DNA of 64,000 nt from NCBI GenBank assembly GCA_028716365.1, contig JAQUPZ010000007.1, positions 1-64,000 of the forward strand. Reading direction: 5' to 3'. Below, piece by piece: positions 36,157 to 45,004 of the stretch. The position numbers and the translations under genes were made by a program. The number at the start of each line of letters is the position of its first letter. The stretch's first letter is position 1. The notes beneath the pieces are model-generated. The model searched no databases, had not been told where the DNA came from, and worked only from the letters and a program-made list of their open reading frames with translations. The stretch comes from Kiritimatiellia bacterium (lineage in GTDB: Bacteria; Verrucomicrobiota; Kiritimatiellia; UBA8416; YA12-FULL-48-11).

Positions 36157-37488
36157 ATGGAAATTAGCAGACGGCGGTTTATGCAATCTGTTGCGGCTAC
36201 CGGAACAAGTCTTTTACTTGCTAACGGGAGCCTTGCTCAGAACAAGCGGACAAAAAGTGGTACGGATGATTTGAATATCGCGTTGATCGGCGCGGGCGCT
36301 GAAGGGCGTGTGCTTACAGAAGCAATACTGCGCATACCAGGCATCAGGTTCAAAGCTATATGTGATATTTGGGATTACAGTCTCAACTATACGGTCAATT
36401 ACCTCAAGAAATTCAAGCATGATGTCAAAGGGTACGAAGATTACAAGGAATTGCTGGCACAGGAAAAGAGCCTTGATGCTGTGGTTATTGCCACACCTGA
36501 CTGGATGCATGCAGAACATGCCAATGCCTGTTTGAATGCCGGCCTTCACGTCTATTGCGAAAAAGAAATGTCAAATTCGCTCGAAAAAGCAAGGACCATG
36601 GTTCAAACCGCGCGTACCACGGGCAAATTGCTCCAGATCGGACATCAGCGTCGCAGTAACCCGCGTTATATCCATGCGTTCAACAAGCTGATCAAGGAAG
36701 TAAATCTTATTGGCCGTGTTACACATGGTTACGGACAATGGAACAGGTCGAAGTCGGAAGACCTCGGCTGGCCTGCAAAATATGTCATTCCTCAGGACAA
36801 GCTTGACAAGTACGGGTATGCCAGTATGACTCAGTTCAGGAACTGGCGCTGGTATAAAAAGTATGGTGGAGGTCCAATCGTTGATCTCGGTTCACATCAG
36901 ATTGACCTTTTTAGCTGGGTGTGGGGTACGAATCCCAGGTCGGTAATGGCTTCCGGCGGTATTGACTTCTACAAGTCTCATGAATGGTATGACAATGTTC
37001 TGACTGTATATGAATACGAAAATCCGAAGGGTGTCATAGCCAGGGCATTCTACCAGGTGTTGACCACGACCAAGCATGGCGGTTTCTATGAAACCTTCTT
37101 GGGTGAAGATGGCGCTATTGTGATCTCCGAGGTGGCTGCGCGAGGCAATGTTGCCGAACGGGAGGCCCATGCAGCTGAATGGGATCAGTGGGTTAAGAAA
37201 GGATATCTCAATGCAGTCACCGAGTCAGTTTCATCATCTGCGACCAAGAATGTTGCCGTTGATGTCCGCGTGACGGCGGAAGCAGGGAAGTGGCCTCTTC
37301 CAATCGAGTTGGCAAAGCCGGCACATCAGCCTCATTTGGAGAATTTCTTTGATGCGATTCGCTCCAACGTGCCCCTTAACTGCCCTGCAGAAGTGGCTTA
37401 CGAAACGGCTGTAGCGGTTCTTGCTGCAAACGAATCTGTTGCAACCGGCAAGAGAGTGGATTTCAAGCCTGAGGAGTTCAGGGTATAG
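36157..37488 (+). CDS. Tat-exported Gfo/Idh/MocA family oxidoreductase
   Basis: A 443-residue protein with a twin-arginine signal (SRRRFMQSVAATGTSLLLANG). The dinucleotide-binding region reads IALIGAGAEGRVLTEAIL, with CDIWDYSLNY, AVVIATPDWMHAEHANACLN and the motif YCEKEMSNSLEKA, in which Lys replaces the usual Lys-Pro of EKP. The C-terminal domain includes FRNWRWYKKYGGGPIVDLGS. The substitution of EKP by EKE separates it from the other exported oxidoreductase in this window. The start has AGGAGG 12 bases upstream. It is followed after one base by the multihaem cytochrome gene, which suggests cotranscription and perhaps electron flow between them. Confidence 0.87.
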   Translation: MEISRRRFMQSVAATGTSLLLANGSLAQNKRTKSGTDDLNIALIGAGAEGRVLTEAILRIPGIRFKAICDIWDYSLNYTVNYLKKFKHDVKGYEDYKELLAQEKSLDAVVIATPDWMHAEHANACLNAGLHVYCEKEMSNSLEKARTMVQTARTTGKLLQIGHQRRSNPRYIHAFNKLIKEVNLIGRVTHGYGQWNRSKSEDLGWPAKYVIPQDKLDKYGYASMTQFRNWRWYKKYGGGPIVDLGSHQIDLFSWVWGTNPRSVMASGGIDFYKSHEWYDNVLTVYEYENPKGVIARAFYQVLTTTKHGGFYETFLGEDGAIVISEVAARGNVAEREAHAAEWDQWVKKGYLNAVTESVSSSATKNVAVDVRVTAEAGKWPLPIELAKPAHQPHLENFFDAIRSNVPLNCPAEVAYETAVAVLAANESVATGKRVDFKPEEFRV

Positions 37489-37489
37489 T

Positions 37490-39862
37490 ATGAAGCAAGT
37501 AACATTTATTGCAGCTTTTCTTATCGTTGCCGCCCGGATGTCCGCCGGTATTGACGAGGCCCCGAAAAAGTTTCATGAGTGGAGCGGTAGCCGGACCATT
37601 CCGGTTCACCGTATTGCTCTTTCGGATGAAAACGGTGAAAACATTGTTCCCCAATATAAACTCAGCATGCCTTATTCTTCACGGAAGACCTGTGGCGCGT
37701 GTCACGATTACAACAAGATCAGCCGTGGCTGGCATTTCAATTATGCTGAAAAAGACGCTCTTAAGGGACGTCCCGGACAGCCATGGATCTGGTATGATGA
37801 AATAACCGGTATGCAATTGCCGATTGCCGGCAGGGGGTGGAAAAATACATGGAAGCCGGAAGAACTAGGACTCACGCCATGGAATTTTGTAAAAACTTTC
37901 GGAAGAAACCTGCCGGGAGGCGGTCTCGGTGATGTTGAGGATGGACCGGATGATCCGACAGCCAGATGGAACCTGTCCGGTAAGCTCGAGATTGACTGTC
38001 TGACATGTCACAGTGCATCACCTTCACAGAACCATTCTGAATGGGTAAAGCAGGTTGCTCGTGAGAATTTTCGATGGGCGGCGACTGCTGCAGCCGGTCT
38101 GGGGGAAGTTGGCGGAATGGCTTCGCGTATGCCATCCTCGTGGGCAGTGATCCAGGGACCGAATCTTGATGATACGCAATATGCAATTGCTCCGTTTGTT
38201 ACGTACGATACACGACTTTTTGACCGTAAGAAACGTACGTTAATAGATATTGCCAGCAAACCTCAGGATCGTCATTGTCTGTTCTGCCATTCCGTCGCTG
38301 CGGATGGGAAACAGAGAAAAGACCTTGATGTTGATGTTCATACCAGGTCAGGAATAAATTGCGCAGATTGTCATCGTAACGGGGTTGATCATATGGTCAA
38401 CCGTGGTTATGAGGTTGAAGCCGTGCACAGGGGAGATCTATCTGTTGCATCATCTTCGTGCCGTGGCTGTCATCTTGGTGTAAAAGGTGCAAAAGGTGTT
38501 ATGGCGATTGGCGGACGGCTGGGTGCTCCGGCGCCTGAACACAAGGGATTGCCTCCCGTTCATTTTGACAAGCTCGCATGCACAACCTGTCATTCAGGGC
38601 CTTGGCCTTCGGATAAGCTTGTCCGGGTGCGTACTGCGCGTGCCAACCGGCTTGGTATTACCGGTGTGGCCAACTGGGTCACAGATTTACCGTATATTGT
38701 GGAGCCTGTATTTATCAAGGGTGAAGATGGAAAGATTGCCCCGCACAGAATGACGTGGCCGTCTTTCTGGGGAAAAATTGAAGGCGATAAAGTTAAGCCG
38801 CTTCCCCCCCAGGAGATTGCGCTGGCCGGCACAAATATTTTCGATGCGCCCAGGGTTGTCGCCGACATACTGAATGCGATGAATATTGGTGACCCAACAA
38901 ATGGCAAGCCGGCCCTGGTAAGTGGTAAAAAAGTATTTTATTCAAACGTTGATAACGGACTCAGTCTTGATAACAGCAAAACGTCAGCTGAACAGACTGG
39001 AATAGTCATTGTTAAAGATGGTGCTTTGGTGCCGCTTGTACCTGCCTTTAATCCTGCGGCGGAGCAGATGGATCCGAATATCCAGGTTCGTATAACGGAC
39101 CTTCTAAAGGCGCTGAATGCCTGCAATGGGAAACCCGATGGCGTTCCGGTAATGACTGTTGGAGACAAACTGTACCAGCTTGACGAAACTGCTTCGATGA
39201 AAACCGGCAATCTCAAAGATGAAGTTGATTTGGCGACAGTTAAGTCTGATTTCATCAAGCTCCCGTCAAAATCGGTTGCCTGGGGATGGTTGAAAGATAA
39301 AAAGTTCTCTCCGTTGGCACCGGATTTTGTACTGCGTTCTGTTGTTGCGACGGTTGGGACCAGTTTCACATTTACGGAAGAACAGGTTGAGATGGTATTG
39401 AAGGCGCTTGCTTCCGGAGATAAGAGCGGCAAGATGAAATTTGCATACATCTGCAGCGGCAAGATGTTTACCCTCGATCAGGCAGGAAAGCTAAAGGTAT
39501 CTGATAATGCCGCAGCTGAGCCGGCTGCATGGCCGTTGGCACATGAGGTCCGGTCGGCAAAGCAGGCACTTGGCGCCAAGAAATGTACTGACTGTCATTC
39601 TGTCAAAGCTCCGTTTTTCTTTGGTAAAGTTAAAGCCCGTGGGCCAATGAAGACTGCCAGTGTGCAGGTAAAGCAGATGTTCGAATTACAGGGACAGGAT
39701 GCGTCATTCCATCGCTTGTTTGGACTGTCGTTCCTTGTCCGTTCAATGTTCAAGGCGGTTATTTTTGGAGCGGCGTGTTTAATTGCTGCAATACTTGCGC
39801 TTTACGCATTGCTGGCGTTAAACAGGGTTACGAAGTTTCTTGGCTCACGTGAAAATAAATAA
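37490..39862 (+). CDS. seven-haem c-type cytochrome with C-terminal membrane anchor
   Basis: A 790-residue exported protein with seven CxxCH haem-binding motifs at about residues 68, 170, 263, 291, 324, 364 and 699 (CGACH, CLTCH, CLFCH, CADCH, CRGCH, CTTCH, CTDCH). The signal peptide is VTFIAAFLIVAARMSAG. Residues about 370-690 form a haem-free region, and a transmembrane helix (VIFGAACLIAAILALYALLA) lies near the C-terminus. The ATG at 37490 begins one base after the preceding stop codon. The spacing of the first six haems resembles octahaem tetrathionate reductase-like or nitrite reductase-like multihaem cytochromes, but the identity is unproven. It probably passes electrons between the quinone pool and a periplasmic acceptor. 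Confidence 0.85.
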   Translation: MKQVTFIAAFLIVAARMSAGIDEAPKKFHEWSGSRTIPVHRIALSDENGENIVPQYKLSMPYSSRKTCGACHDYNKISRGWHFNYAEKDALKGRPGQPWIWYDEITGMQLPIAGRGWKNTWKPEELGLTPWNFVKTFGRNLPGGGLGDVEDGPDDPTARWNLSGKLEIDCLTCHSASPSQNHSEWVKQVARENFRWAATAAAGLGEVGGMASRMPSSWAVIQGPNLDDTQYAIAPFVTYDTRLFDRKKRTLIDIASKPQDRHCLFCHSVAADGKQRKDLDVDVHTRSGINCADCHRNGVDHMVNRGYEVEAVHRGDLSVASSSCRGCHLGVKGAKGVMAIGGRLGAPAPEHKGLPPVHFDKLACTTCHSGPWPSDKLVRVRTARANRLGITGVANWVTDLPYIVEPVFIKGEDGKIAPHRMTWPSFWGKIEGDKVKPLPPQEIALAGTNIFDAPRVVADILNAMNIGDPTNGKPALVSGKKVFYSNVDNGLSLDNSKTSAEQTGIVIVKDGALVPLVPAFNPAAEQMDPNIQVRITDLLKALNACNGKPDGVPVMTVGDKLYQLDETASMKTGNLKDEVDLATVKSDFIKLPSKSVAWGWLKDKKFSPLAPDFVLRSVVATVGTSFTFTEEQVEMVLKALASGDKSGKMKFAYICSGKMFTLDQAGKLKVSDNAAAEPAAWPLAHEVRSAKQALGAKKCTDCHSVKAPFFFGKVKARGPMKTASVQVKQMFELQGQDASFHRLFGLSFLVRSMFKAVIFGAACLIAAILALYALLALNRVTKFLGSRENK

Positions 39863-39878
39863 TTAAGGGGAGACGCAG

Positions 39879-40415
39879 ATGTTTCGAGCCTTAACGATTG
39901 TTTCGGTTATTGTGGTTATAGCTGTGGTTGTCAAGTTTGGAAGGCGGTTGGCAGGTCAGCCTGTGAAAAATGCTGCTGTCCCCAAACTCGGACGTTATCC
40001 ATTGCTGGAGGCGCTTATTGCTTTTGCCATGTGGGCCAGTCTGATTCTTCTGATCGGTACAGGTTTTCTGGGCGCGACACTATGGGGACATGCTCTTTGT
40101 GGTTTTACTACATTGATTCATGTGGGTTGTGGAGCGTTGTTTGGGGTAAGTCTTGCTTTACTGGCGGTTTTCAGGGCCGAGGCATATAACCTGGCAGGTC
40201 CTGACACATGCGGTCGGTTTTCAACGGCACAAAAAGTTTGTTTCTGGGTTATTGCCATATGCGGTCTTGGATTGATTTTCAGCATGCTGATTTCAATGTT
40301 CCGGATACTTGGAACTGATGGTCAACATTTGGCGACACAGGTTCACAAATTGAGCGCTCTTATCGCTCTTCTTGCAACAATTATTTATGCCGGAACTGCA
40401 AGCAAACGGGACTGA
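39879..40415 (+). CDS. small b-type cytochrome-like membrane protein
   Basis: A 178-residue protein with about five hydrophobic helices. Candidate haem-ligand histidines occur in WGHALCGF, TLIHVGCG and QHLATQVHKLS, the last near the final helix, a pattern like four-helix cytochrome b561 or NapC-partner membrane cytochromes. It begins 16 bp after the multihaem cytochrome, with AAGGGGAG as ribosome site. The likely role is to link the membrane quinone pool to the seven-haem protein. I do not recognise a named family, and haem binding is inferred from the histidines only. Confidence 0.6.
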   Translation: MFRALTIVSVIVVIAVVVKFGRRLAGQPVKNAAVPKLGRYPLLEALIAFAMWASLILLIGTGFLGATLWGHALCGFTTLIHVGCGALFGVSLALLAVFRAEAYNLAGPDTCGRFSTAQKVCFWVIAICGLGLIFSMLISMFRILGTDGQHLATQVHKLSALIALLATIIYAGTASKRD

Positions 40416-40445
40416 CGGATTTGCGGAAAGGAATGTCCGGGAAAT

Positions 40446-41363
40446 ATGTCCGCCCCGACTATTTTGAATCGGTTTTCCCATGAGGCAATGACCACTTTCT
40501 TTGAGGTCATTATTCCCGGTGATAATGCTGTATATGCCGGACAGGCCGCAAATGCCGCCTTCAGGGAAATTGACCGACTGGAAGGACTCCTGAGCAGGTT
40601 TGATCCATGCAGCGACATATCCCAGGTTAATCGTCTGAAACCCGGTCAATCTGTCCGAGTTGCTCCGGATGTCTTTGAATGTCTTTCTGTTGCTGCCTGG
40701 GCTTATGCAGAAACAGGCGGCGCATTTGACGTTACAGTAGCGCCTGTACTTTGTTTCCAGAAAGATGTGAAAAAAAGCGCGACGATCGGTGGATCCGAAT
40801 TTGAATCTGCCAGACGACGGATCGGGATGCGACGGCTGCAACTTGATGATTCGGATTTCTCCGTCGGTATTCGAGCTGATGCGGAAGGTGGTGTGGAAAT
40901 TGATCTTGGCGGTGTAGGGAAAGGTTATGCATTGGATAAAATGGCGGATATCCTTGAGGAGTGGGAGCTCGCGAACTATCTATTGAACGGAGGATTCAGT
41001 ACTGCATTGGCGTCGGGCGATGGCGATGGAGATGGCGGTTGGCTGGTTGGCGTCGGTGGGCAGTGGGGTAAGGCGGCGGGGATTGAAAATATCAGGTTAT
41101 TCAATGAAGCACTGAATGGATCAGGTACGGAAGTAAAAGGCGCCCATATCGTTGATCCGGCCACTGGACTGTCGGCCAAAGCACATCTGGCCGCATGGTC
41201 GATTTGTCCCTCGGCGACGGCAGGTGATGCTCTCTCCACGGCATTCATGATAATGCCGACAGAGAAGATAAAAATCCTGTGTTCAGCTACAGAAGGAACC
41301 GGTGCATTTGTTGTAGAACCTGATGGATCTCTGGTGACTGTTGAAAAAAGAAAAGAACAATGA
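40446..41363 (+). CDS. apbE: FAD:protein FMN transferase (ApbE family)
   Basis: A 305-residue ApbE-like protein. Typical segments are FREIDRLEGLLSRFDPCSDIS, SVAAWAYAETGGAFDVTVAPVL, EIDLGGVGKGYALDKMADIL, NYLLNGGFSTALASG, VDPATGLSA and ATAGDALSTAFMIM, with the Mg2+-binding Asp of the GDALSTA motif. ApbE transfers FMN from FAD to a threonine of target flavoproteins (NqrC, RnfG, FMN-binding-domain proteins). No signal peptide is visible, so it may act in the cytoplasm. No FMN-binding-domain target lies in the window. Its location between cytochrome and menaquinone genes ties it to a flavin-containing electron-transfer chain. Confidence 0.85.
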   Translation: MSAPTILNRFSHEAMTTFFEVIIPGDNAVYAGQAANAAFREIDRLEGLLSRFDPCSDISQVNRLKPGQSVRVAPDVFECLSVAAWAYAETGGAFDVTVAPVLCFQKDVKKSATIGGSEFESARRRIGMRRLQLDDSDFSVGIRADAEGGVEIDLGGVGKGYALDKMADILEEWELANYLLNGGFSTALASGDGDGDGGWLVGVGGQWGKAAGIENIRLFNEALNGSGTEVKGAHIVDPATGLSAKAHLAAWSICPSATAGDALSTAFMIMPTEKIKILCSATEGTGAFVVEPDGSLVTVEKRKEQ

Positions 41364-41364
41364 A

Positions 41365-42321
41365 ATGAGTGGTGATGCGATAACTGGAGTAGTGACAGGG
41401 AGAAAACCGAAGTGGCTGTTGTTACTGGCGGAACTTCGTGCTCCTTTCCTTGTTTCAACCCATCTTCCTGTTTTGCTGGGTACGGCCATGGCATTTGCCC
41501 AGACAGGTGAATGGAATTGGCTTTTCTACATATTGGCGGCTGTTTGTGTGGCGCTTATCAATGCCGCTGCGAATGTTGCGAATGATTATTTTGATCACTT
41601 GAGCGGGAATGATGTTATCAATGTCGATTTTGTCAGGCCGTTTACAGGCGGCAGCCGTATGATTCAGAATGGACTTTTATCATCGGCAGAAGTGCTGGGC
41701 CTGGCGGTCGTTCTTTCGTTGTTGTGCGTTACGATCGGCTTCTGGCTGGTTTGGAAGGTTGGTGTGGTTGTGCTTGTCCTTGGGATTATCGGGCTGACAG
41801 GCGGACTTCTTTACACGACACCGCCGGTAAACCTGGCTTCGCGTGGACTTGGAGAACTGATTGTTGGTCTGAACACGGGTATGTTACCGCTCATCGGTTC
41901 GTATTATATCCAGACAAAAACTCTTACATGGGGCGTTGTTCTGTTTTCATTACCGTTGTCAATATTGATTATAGCAATCCTGTTTATAAACCAGTTTCAG
42001 GATTACAAAGCGGATATGGCTGTCGGAAAGAATAACTGGGTTGTGCGCCTTGGGCGTAAACGTTCAGTGCCTGTTTATATTTTACTGATGATCGCGTGGA
42101 TCTTGCCGGTTATCTCCGGTGTTTCGATGAATTATTGTAATAAATGGTGTCTTCTTTCTCTTTTCGCGCTGGTTCCGGCATTTTTAGCAATTAGACATGT
42201 TATGAAGTATTATGATGAGCCCCAGAAACTTACACCGGCAAATGGATTGACAATTGTTACGCATTTTGTTGTCGGTATTGTTCTTTCTTTTGTGATGATT
42301 GTTCTTGGCAGGCATTCATAG
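41365..42321 (+). CDS. menA: UbiA family prenyltransferase, probable 1,4-dihydroxy-2-naphthoate prenyltransferase
   Basis: A 318-residue membrane protein with eight or nine helices. The first Asp-rich motif is NDYFDHLSGND and the second is QDYKADMAVGKNN; both bind the Mg-diphosphate of the prenyl donor. The order LAELRAPFLVSTHLPVLLGT, then GGSRMIQNGLLSS, fits the MenA subgroup, which joins a polyprenyl tail to 1,4-dihydroxy-2-naphthoate in menaquinone synthesis. The ATG at 41365 is one base after the apbE stop; a TTG at 41341 inside apbE is an in-frame alternative. A polyprenyl diphosphate synthase gene follows 21 bp later and would supply the donor. Confidence 0.85.
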   Translation: MSGDAITGVVTGRKPKWLLLLAELRAPFLVSTHLPVLLGTAMAFAQTGEWNWLFYILAAVCVALINAAANVANDYFDHLSGNDVINVDFVRPFTGGSRMIQNGLLSSAEVLGLAVVLSLLCVTIGFWLVWKVGVVVLVLGIIGLTGGLLYTTPPVNLASRGLGELIVGLNTGMLPLIGSYYIQTKTLTWGVVLFSLPLSILIIAILFINQFQDYKADMAVGKNNWVVRLGRKRSVPVYILLMIAWILPVISGVSMNYCNKWCLLSLFALVPAFLAIRHVMKYYDEPQKLTPANGLTIVTHFVVGIVLSFVMIVLGRHS

Positions 42322-42342
42322 TATAGTCGTCAGAACTTTTTT

Positions 42343-43224
42343 ATGCGAATGAACGAAAAAAATATTAAAGAGACCATAAGCAGGGTACGGGATGTCATGG
42401 CTGACTGTCTGCGAAAGACAAGTCTGGGCTCAATTGCCGACGAACTTGTCGGAATTGCCGGTGGTGGAAAGATGCTTAGAGTAAGGATGATGTTCCGTAT
42501 TGGTGCAGTGACCGGTATATCCAGGGATAATTTACTGCGATCTGCTGCGACAATTGAAATGCTGCATGCTGCCAGTCTTCTGCATGATGATGTTATTGAC
42601 GGCGCGGTATTGCGGCGCGGTTTACCTGCTTTCTGGATCACAAAAGGTACATCGGGCTCAATTCTCCTTGGAGACCTGCTTGTATGTCAGGCTTTCAAGC
42701 TTGTGAGCGGGGTGGAATCGGGGAAATTGCTGCCGATGTTAATTACTCTGGCCAATGAAGTGTGTGATGCAGAAGCTCAGCAGGAATTATTACTGAAAGG
42801 GGAAATGCCGGACTGGTCTACTTGTGTGAGTATTGCCAGGCGCAAGACAGGCGCTCTTTTTGCTTTTACAGGATATGCTTCCGGAGGCAATAACACTGAA
42901 CTTTGTAATGCTCTGAAAAACGCCGGATATGCTGTCGGGACAGCGTATCAACTTGCTGATGATTTCTTTGATGCCTATGGAGATCCGGATCTGGCAGGCA
43001 AAACTCTTGGAAGTGATGCGAAATCAGGCAAGATAACAGCAGCTTCTGCATGGCGTTCGTCAAATATTGATCCGCAGGTTTATATTTCTGATTTACTCGC
43101 GGATTCAGAAAAAATGCTTGTTGCATGGCCGGATGTTGCTGATGCGTGGCGTGATTATTTAAAGAATGATTTGCAGCCAGTGATCGATTCTTTTCTTTCA
43201 TCTTTTCCAGTCCAGACGGTGTAG
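42343..43224 (+). CDS. polyprenyl diphosphate synthase
   Basis: A 293-residue trans-isoprenyl diphosphate synthase. The first Asp-rich motif is LLHDDVIDGAVLRRG (DDxxD followed by RRG) and the second is QLADDFFDAYGD. The Arg/Lys pair upstream and the TAASAWR segment are also as expected, with K-rich KSGKITAAS near the C-terminus. At about 290 residues it is slightly shorter than octaprenyl synthase (about 320). It probably produces the side chain for the quinone made by the neighbouring prenyltransferase. It is the last gene of the respiratory group, and a new promoter follows at 43274. Confidence 0.88.
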   Translation: MRMNEKNIKETISRVRDVMADCLRKTSLGSIADELVGIAGGGKMLRVRMMFRIGAVTGISRDNLLRSAATIEMLHAASLLHDDVIDGAVLRRGLPAFWITKGTSGSILLGDLLVCQAFKLVSGVESGKLLPMLITLANEVCDAEAQQELLLKGEMPDWSTCVSIARRKTGALFAFTGYASGGNNTELCNALKNAGYAVGTAYQLADDFFDAYGDPDLAGKTLGSDAKSGKITAASAWRSSNIDPQVYISDLLADSEKMLVAWPDVADAWRDYLKNDLQPVIDSFLSSFPVQTV

Positions 43225-43273
43225 ATACAAGAACGACTTTTGTTGTTATGTCGAAAAATGGTGGCAATTGACG

Positions 43274-43302
43274 TTGACATGCAAAAGGGCGGCGGATATG
43301 CT
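43274..43302 (+). promoter_or_regulatory. sigma-70-like promoter for the NCS1 permease
   Basis: A perfect TTGACA at 43274-43279, a 17-bp spacer, and TATGCT at 43297-43302 (4 of 6). Transcription from about 43309 would leave a leader of about 190 bases before the permease start. Confidence 0.55.
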
Positions 43303-43445
43303 TTCTTACACTATCAAATTGACGGAAATGGATCGAAAAACGGTCTGGCCATTGAAAGTCCGGCGATGGTTCATCGAATAATAAAAATATCCGGATAAAA
43401 CCAATAAGAAAAGGACACCTGTTACAGTTTAGGAGTGGTAAATAT

Positions 43446-43460
43446 CTGGTAAATTACCAG
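43446..43460. promoter_or_regulatory. palindromic operator candidate in the permease leader
   Basis: CTGGTAA at 43446-43452 and TTACCAG at 43454-43460 form a perfect 7-bp inverted repeat around a single A. A further half-site, TGGTAAAT, occurs 12 bp upstream at 43435-43442 in direct orientation. The position between promoter and start codon suits a repressor site. Confidence 0.5.
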
Positions 43461-43497
43461 GAAGTATTAATGGTGTACTTCAGTCAGGAGGAAAATT

Positions 43498-44877
43498 ATG
43501 AGTAACGGAACGTTGCCAAGTTATCTAAGTATGGCCAAACCAAATCCCTCCACTAATCGGGCGCCATGGTACAAAAATACGGCACCCACCTATGCTGGAA
43601 TTTTTCTGTGGTTCGTATTCTGGAGTCAGGCGCCAAGCGGCGGATCGGGTGTTCCTGGCGGTGTATTGTCTCAGGGAGTAGGGGTTGCCCTTCTTGGTCT
43701 TGTTGTTGCGGCTTTGCTTTGTCATTTCTTGTTCTATTATGTCCCGGGCTTGCTTGGTCTGAAGACAGGTCTACCGTTGTACGTTGTCGGTACCTCAACC
43801 TATGGGACTCAGGGTGGTTTTCTCATGCCTGGATTTCTGATGGGTGTCCTGCAGTTTGGCTGGCTTGGTGTCAATGCATTCTTTTCCGCGCAGGCGTTGT
43901 CACCGCTGGTTGGCGGCAATCCCATGGCCGTAAAGGTTCTGATGGTTCTCTGGGCGGCGTTGGCGGCATTTGTAGGGCTTAAGGGTATTCAATACGTTGC
44001 GAAGGTGGCCACGTACCTTCCTCTGATACCGGTGGCCATACTTGTTATCCTGCTGGCCAAGACTTTAGGTGGCATAGGCTCTTTTGATGCCCAGAAGTTT
44101 GTTGGGGCGGCCGCTGCAGGTGGCCAGGGCGGCGGGCTGAGTTTTCTTGGTGTAATGGCGTTGAGCATGACGTTTGTGATCGGGTTTTTTGCCACAGCCG
44201 GTGCTGCCGGCGTGGATTTTGGCACAAACAGCAAGGATGAGAAGGACGTTCAGATGGGCGGCCTTATGGGTATAGCCCTTGCCGCAATCGTTTCGGCGGG
44301 TGCTGCCATTCTGATTGCCGCGGGCGCATTTGGCAAGACGGGTACTTATGCTATGAACCCGGCCGATACCGCTTTCATGGGTAATATCATGGGATCAGCA
44401 GGTGCCGGTAAGACCATGGGCCTATTGCTGGCGATCGCAGCTTTCCCTTCGGCCTGTTTCTCCTCATTTATTGCGGCCAACAGTTTCAAGACCACCATGC
44501 CGAAAATAAATCCCTTCATTACAGTCGGCCTTGGTGCTATTGTAAGTATTATTCTTGCTGTGACGGGCCTGGCTGGCAAGGCTGGTGCGGTGTTCACTGT
44601 AATCGGAGCTTCGTTCGGGCCGATCTGTGGTGCCATGATGGTGGACTACCTGCTTTCAGGCGGCAAGTGGTCTGGTCCCCGCAAGGGCTGGAACATGGCT
44701 GGATGGATTTCATGGGCGGTTGGTTTTGTTGTAGGTATTGCCCCATTGGTTAATATCGCCAATATTCCGGCGGCCCCCCTAGTGGCGTTCATTGTTGGTG
44801 CTGTCCTTTACTTTGTATTGGCAAAGGCAGGATTACAGCCGGAAGTTGTTCCACTGCCATCGGGTGATAAGGTATAG
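43498..44877 (+). CDS. NCS1 family nucleobase permease (cytosine permease-like)
   Basis: A 459-residue protein with about 12 transmembrane helices. The N-terminal PWYKNTAPTYAGIFLWFVFW and the segment LPLYVVGTSTYGTQGGFLMP match the NCS1 (cytosine/purine, allantoin, hydantoin) transporter family. GVLQFGWLGVNAFF and ISWAVGFVVGIAPL also fit. The start codon follows AGGAGG. Glycine- and alanine-rich inter-helix regions (AAAGGQGGGLSF) are slightly longer than in E. coli CodB. The gene stands alone behind its own promoter and operator, so its substrate cannot be deduced from neighbours; purines, pyrimidines and related cofactors are all possible. Confidence 0.82.
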   Translation: MSNGTLPSYLSMAKPNPSTNRAPWYKNTAPTYAGIFLWFVFWSQAPSGGSGVPGGVLSQGVGVALLGLVVAALLCHFLFYYVPGLLGLKTGLPLYVVGTSTYGTQGGFLMPGFLMGVLQFGWLGVNAFFSAQALSPLVGGNPMAVKVLMVLWAALAAFVGLKGIQYVAKVATYLPLIPVAILVILLAKTLGGIGSFDAQKFVGAAAAGGQGGGLSFLGVMALSMTFVIGFFATAGAAGVDFGTNSKDEKDVQMGGLMGIALAAIVSAGAAILIAAGAFGKTGTYAMNPADTAFMGNIMGSAGAGKTMGLLLAIAAFPSACFSSFIAANSFKTTMPKINPFITVGLGAIVSIILAVTGLAGKAGAVFTVIGASFGPICGAMMVDYLLSGGKWSGPRKGWNMAGWISWAVGFVVGIAPLVNIANIPAAPLVAFIVGAVLYFVLAKAGLQPEVVPLPSGDKV

Positions 44878-45004
44878 GAAAACTGATTTTGTAGTGACCG
44901 GGCTTGAGAACTAAAAACCAGTGAAATAATGTTTGTTTTTTGTACGTGGTCTTTAGTACTTTTTGCAGGTTATTTTGTTCAGGGTGAATGGGTAAGGCGC
45001 CGGC

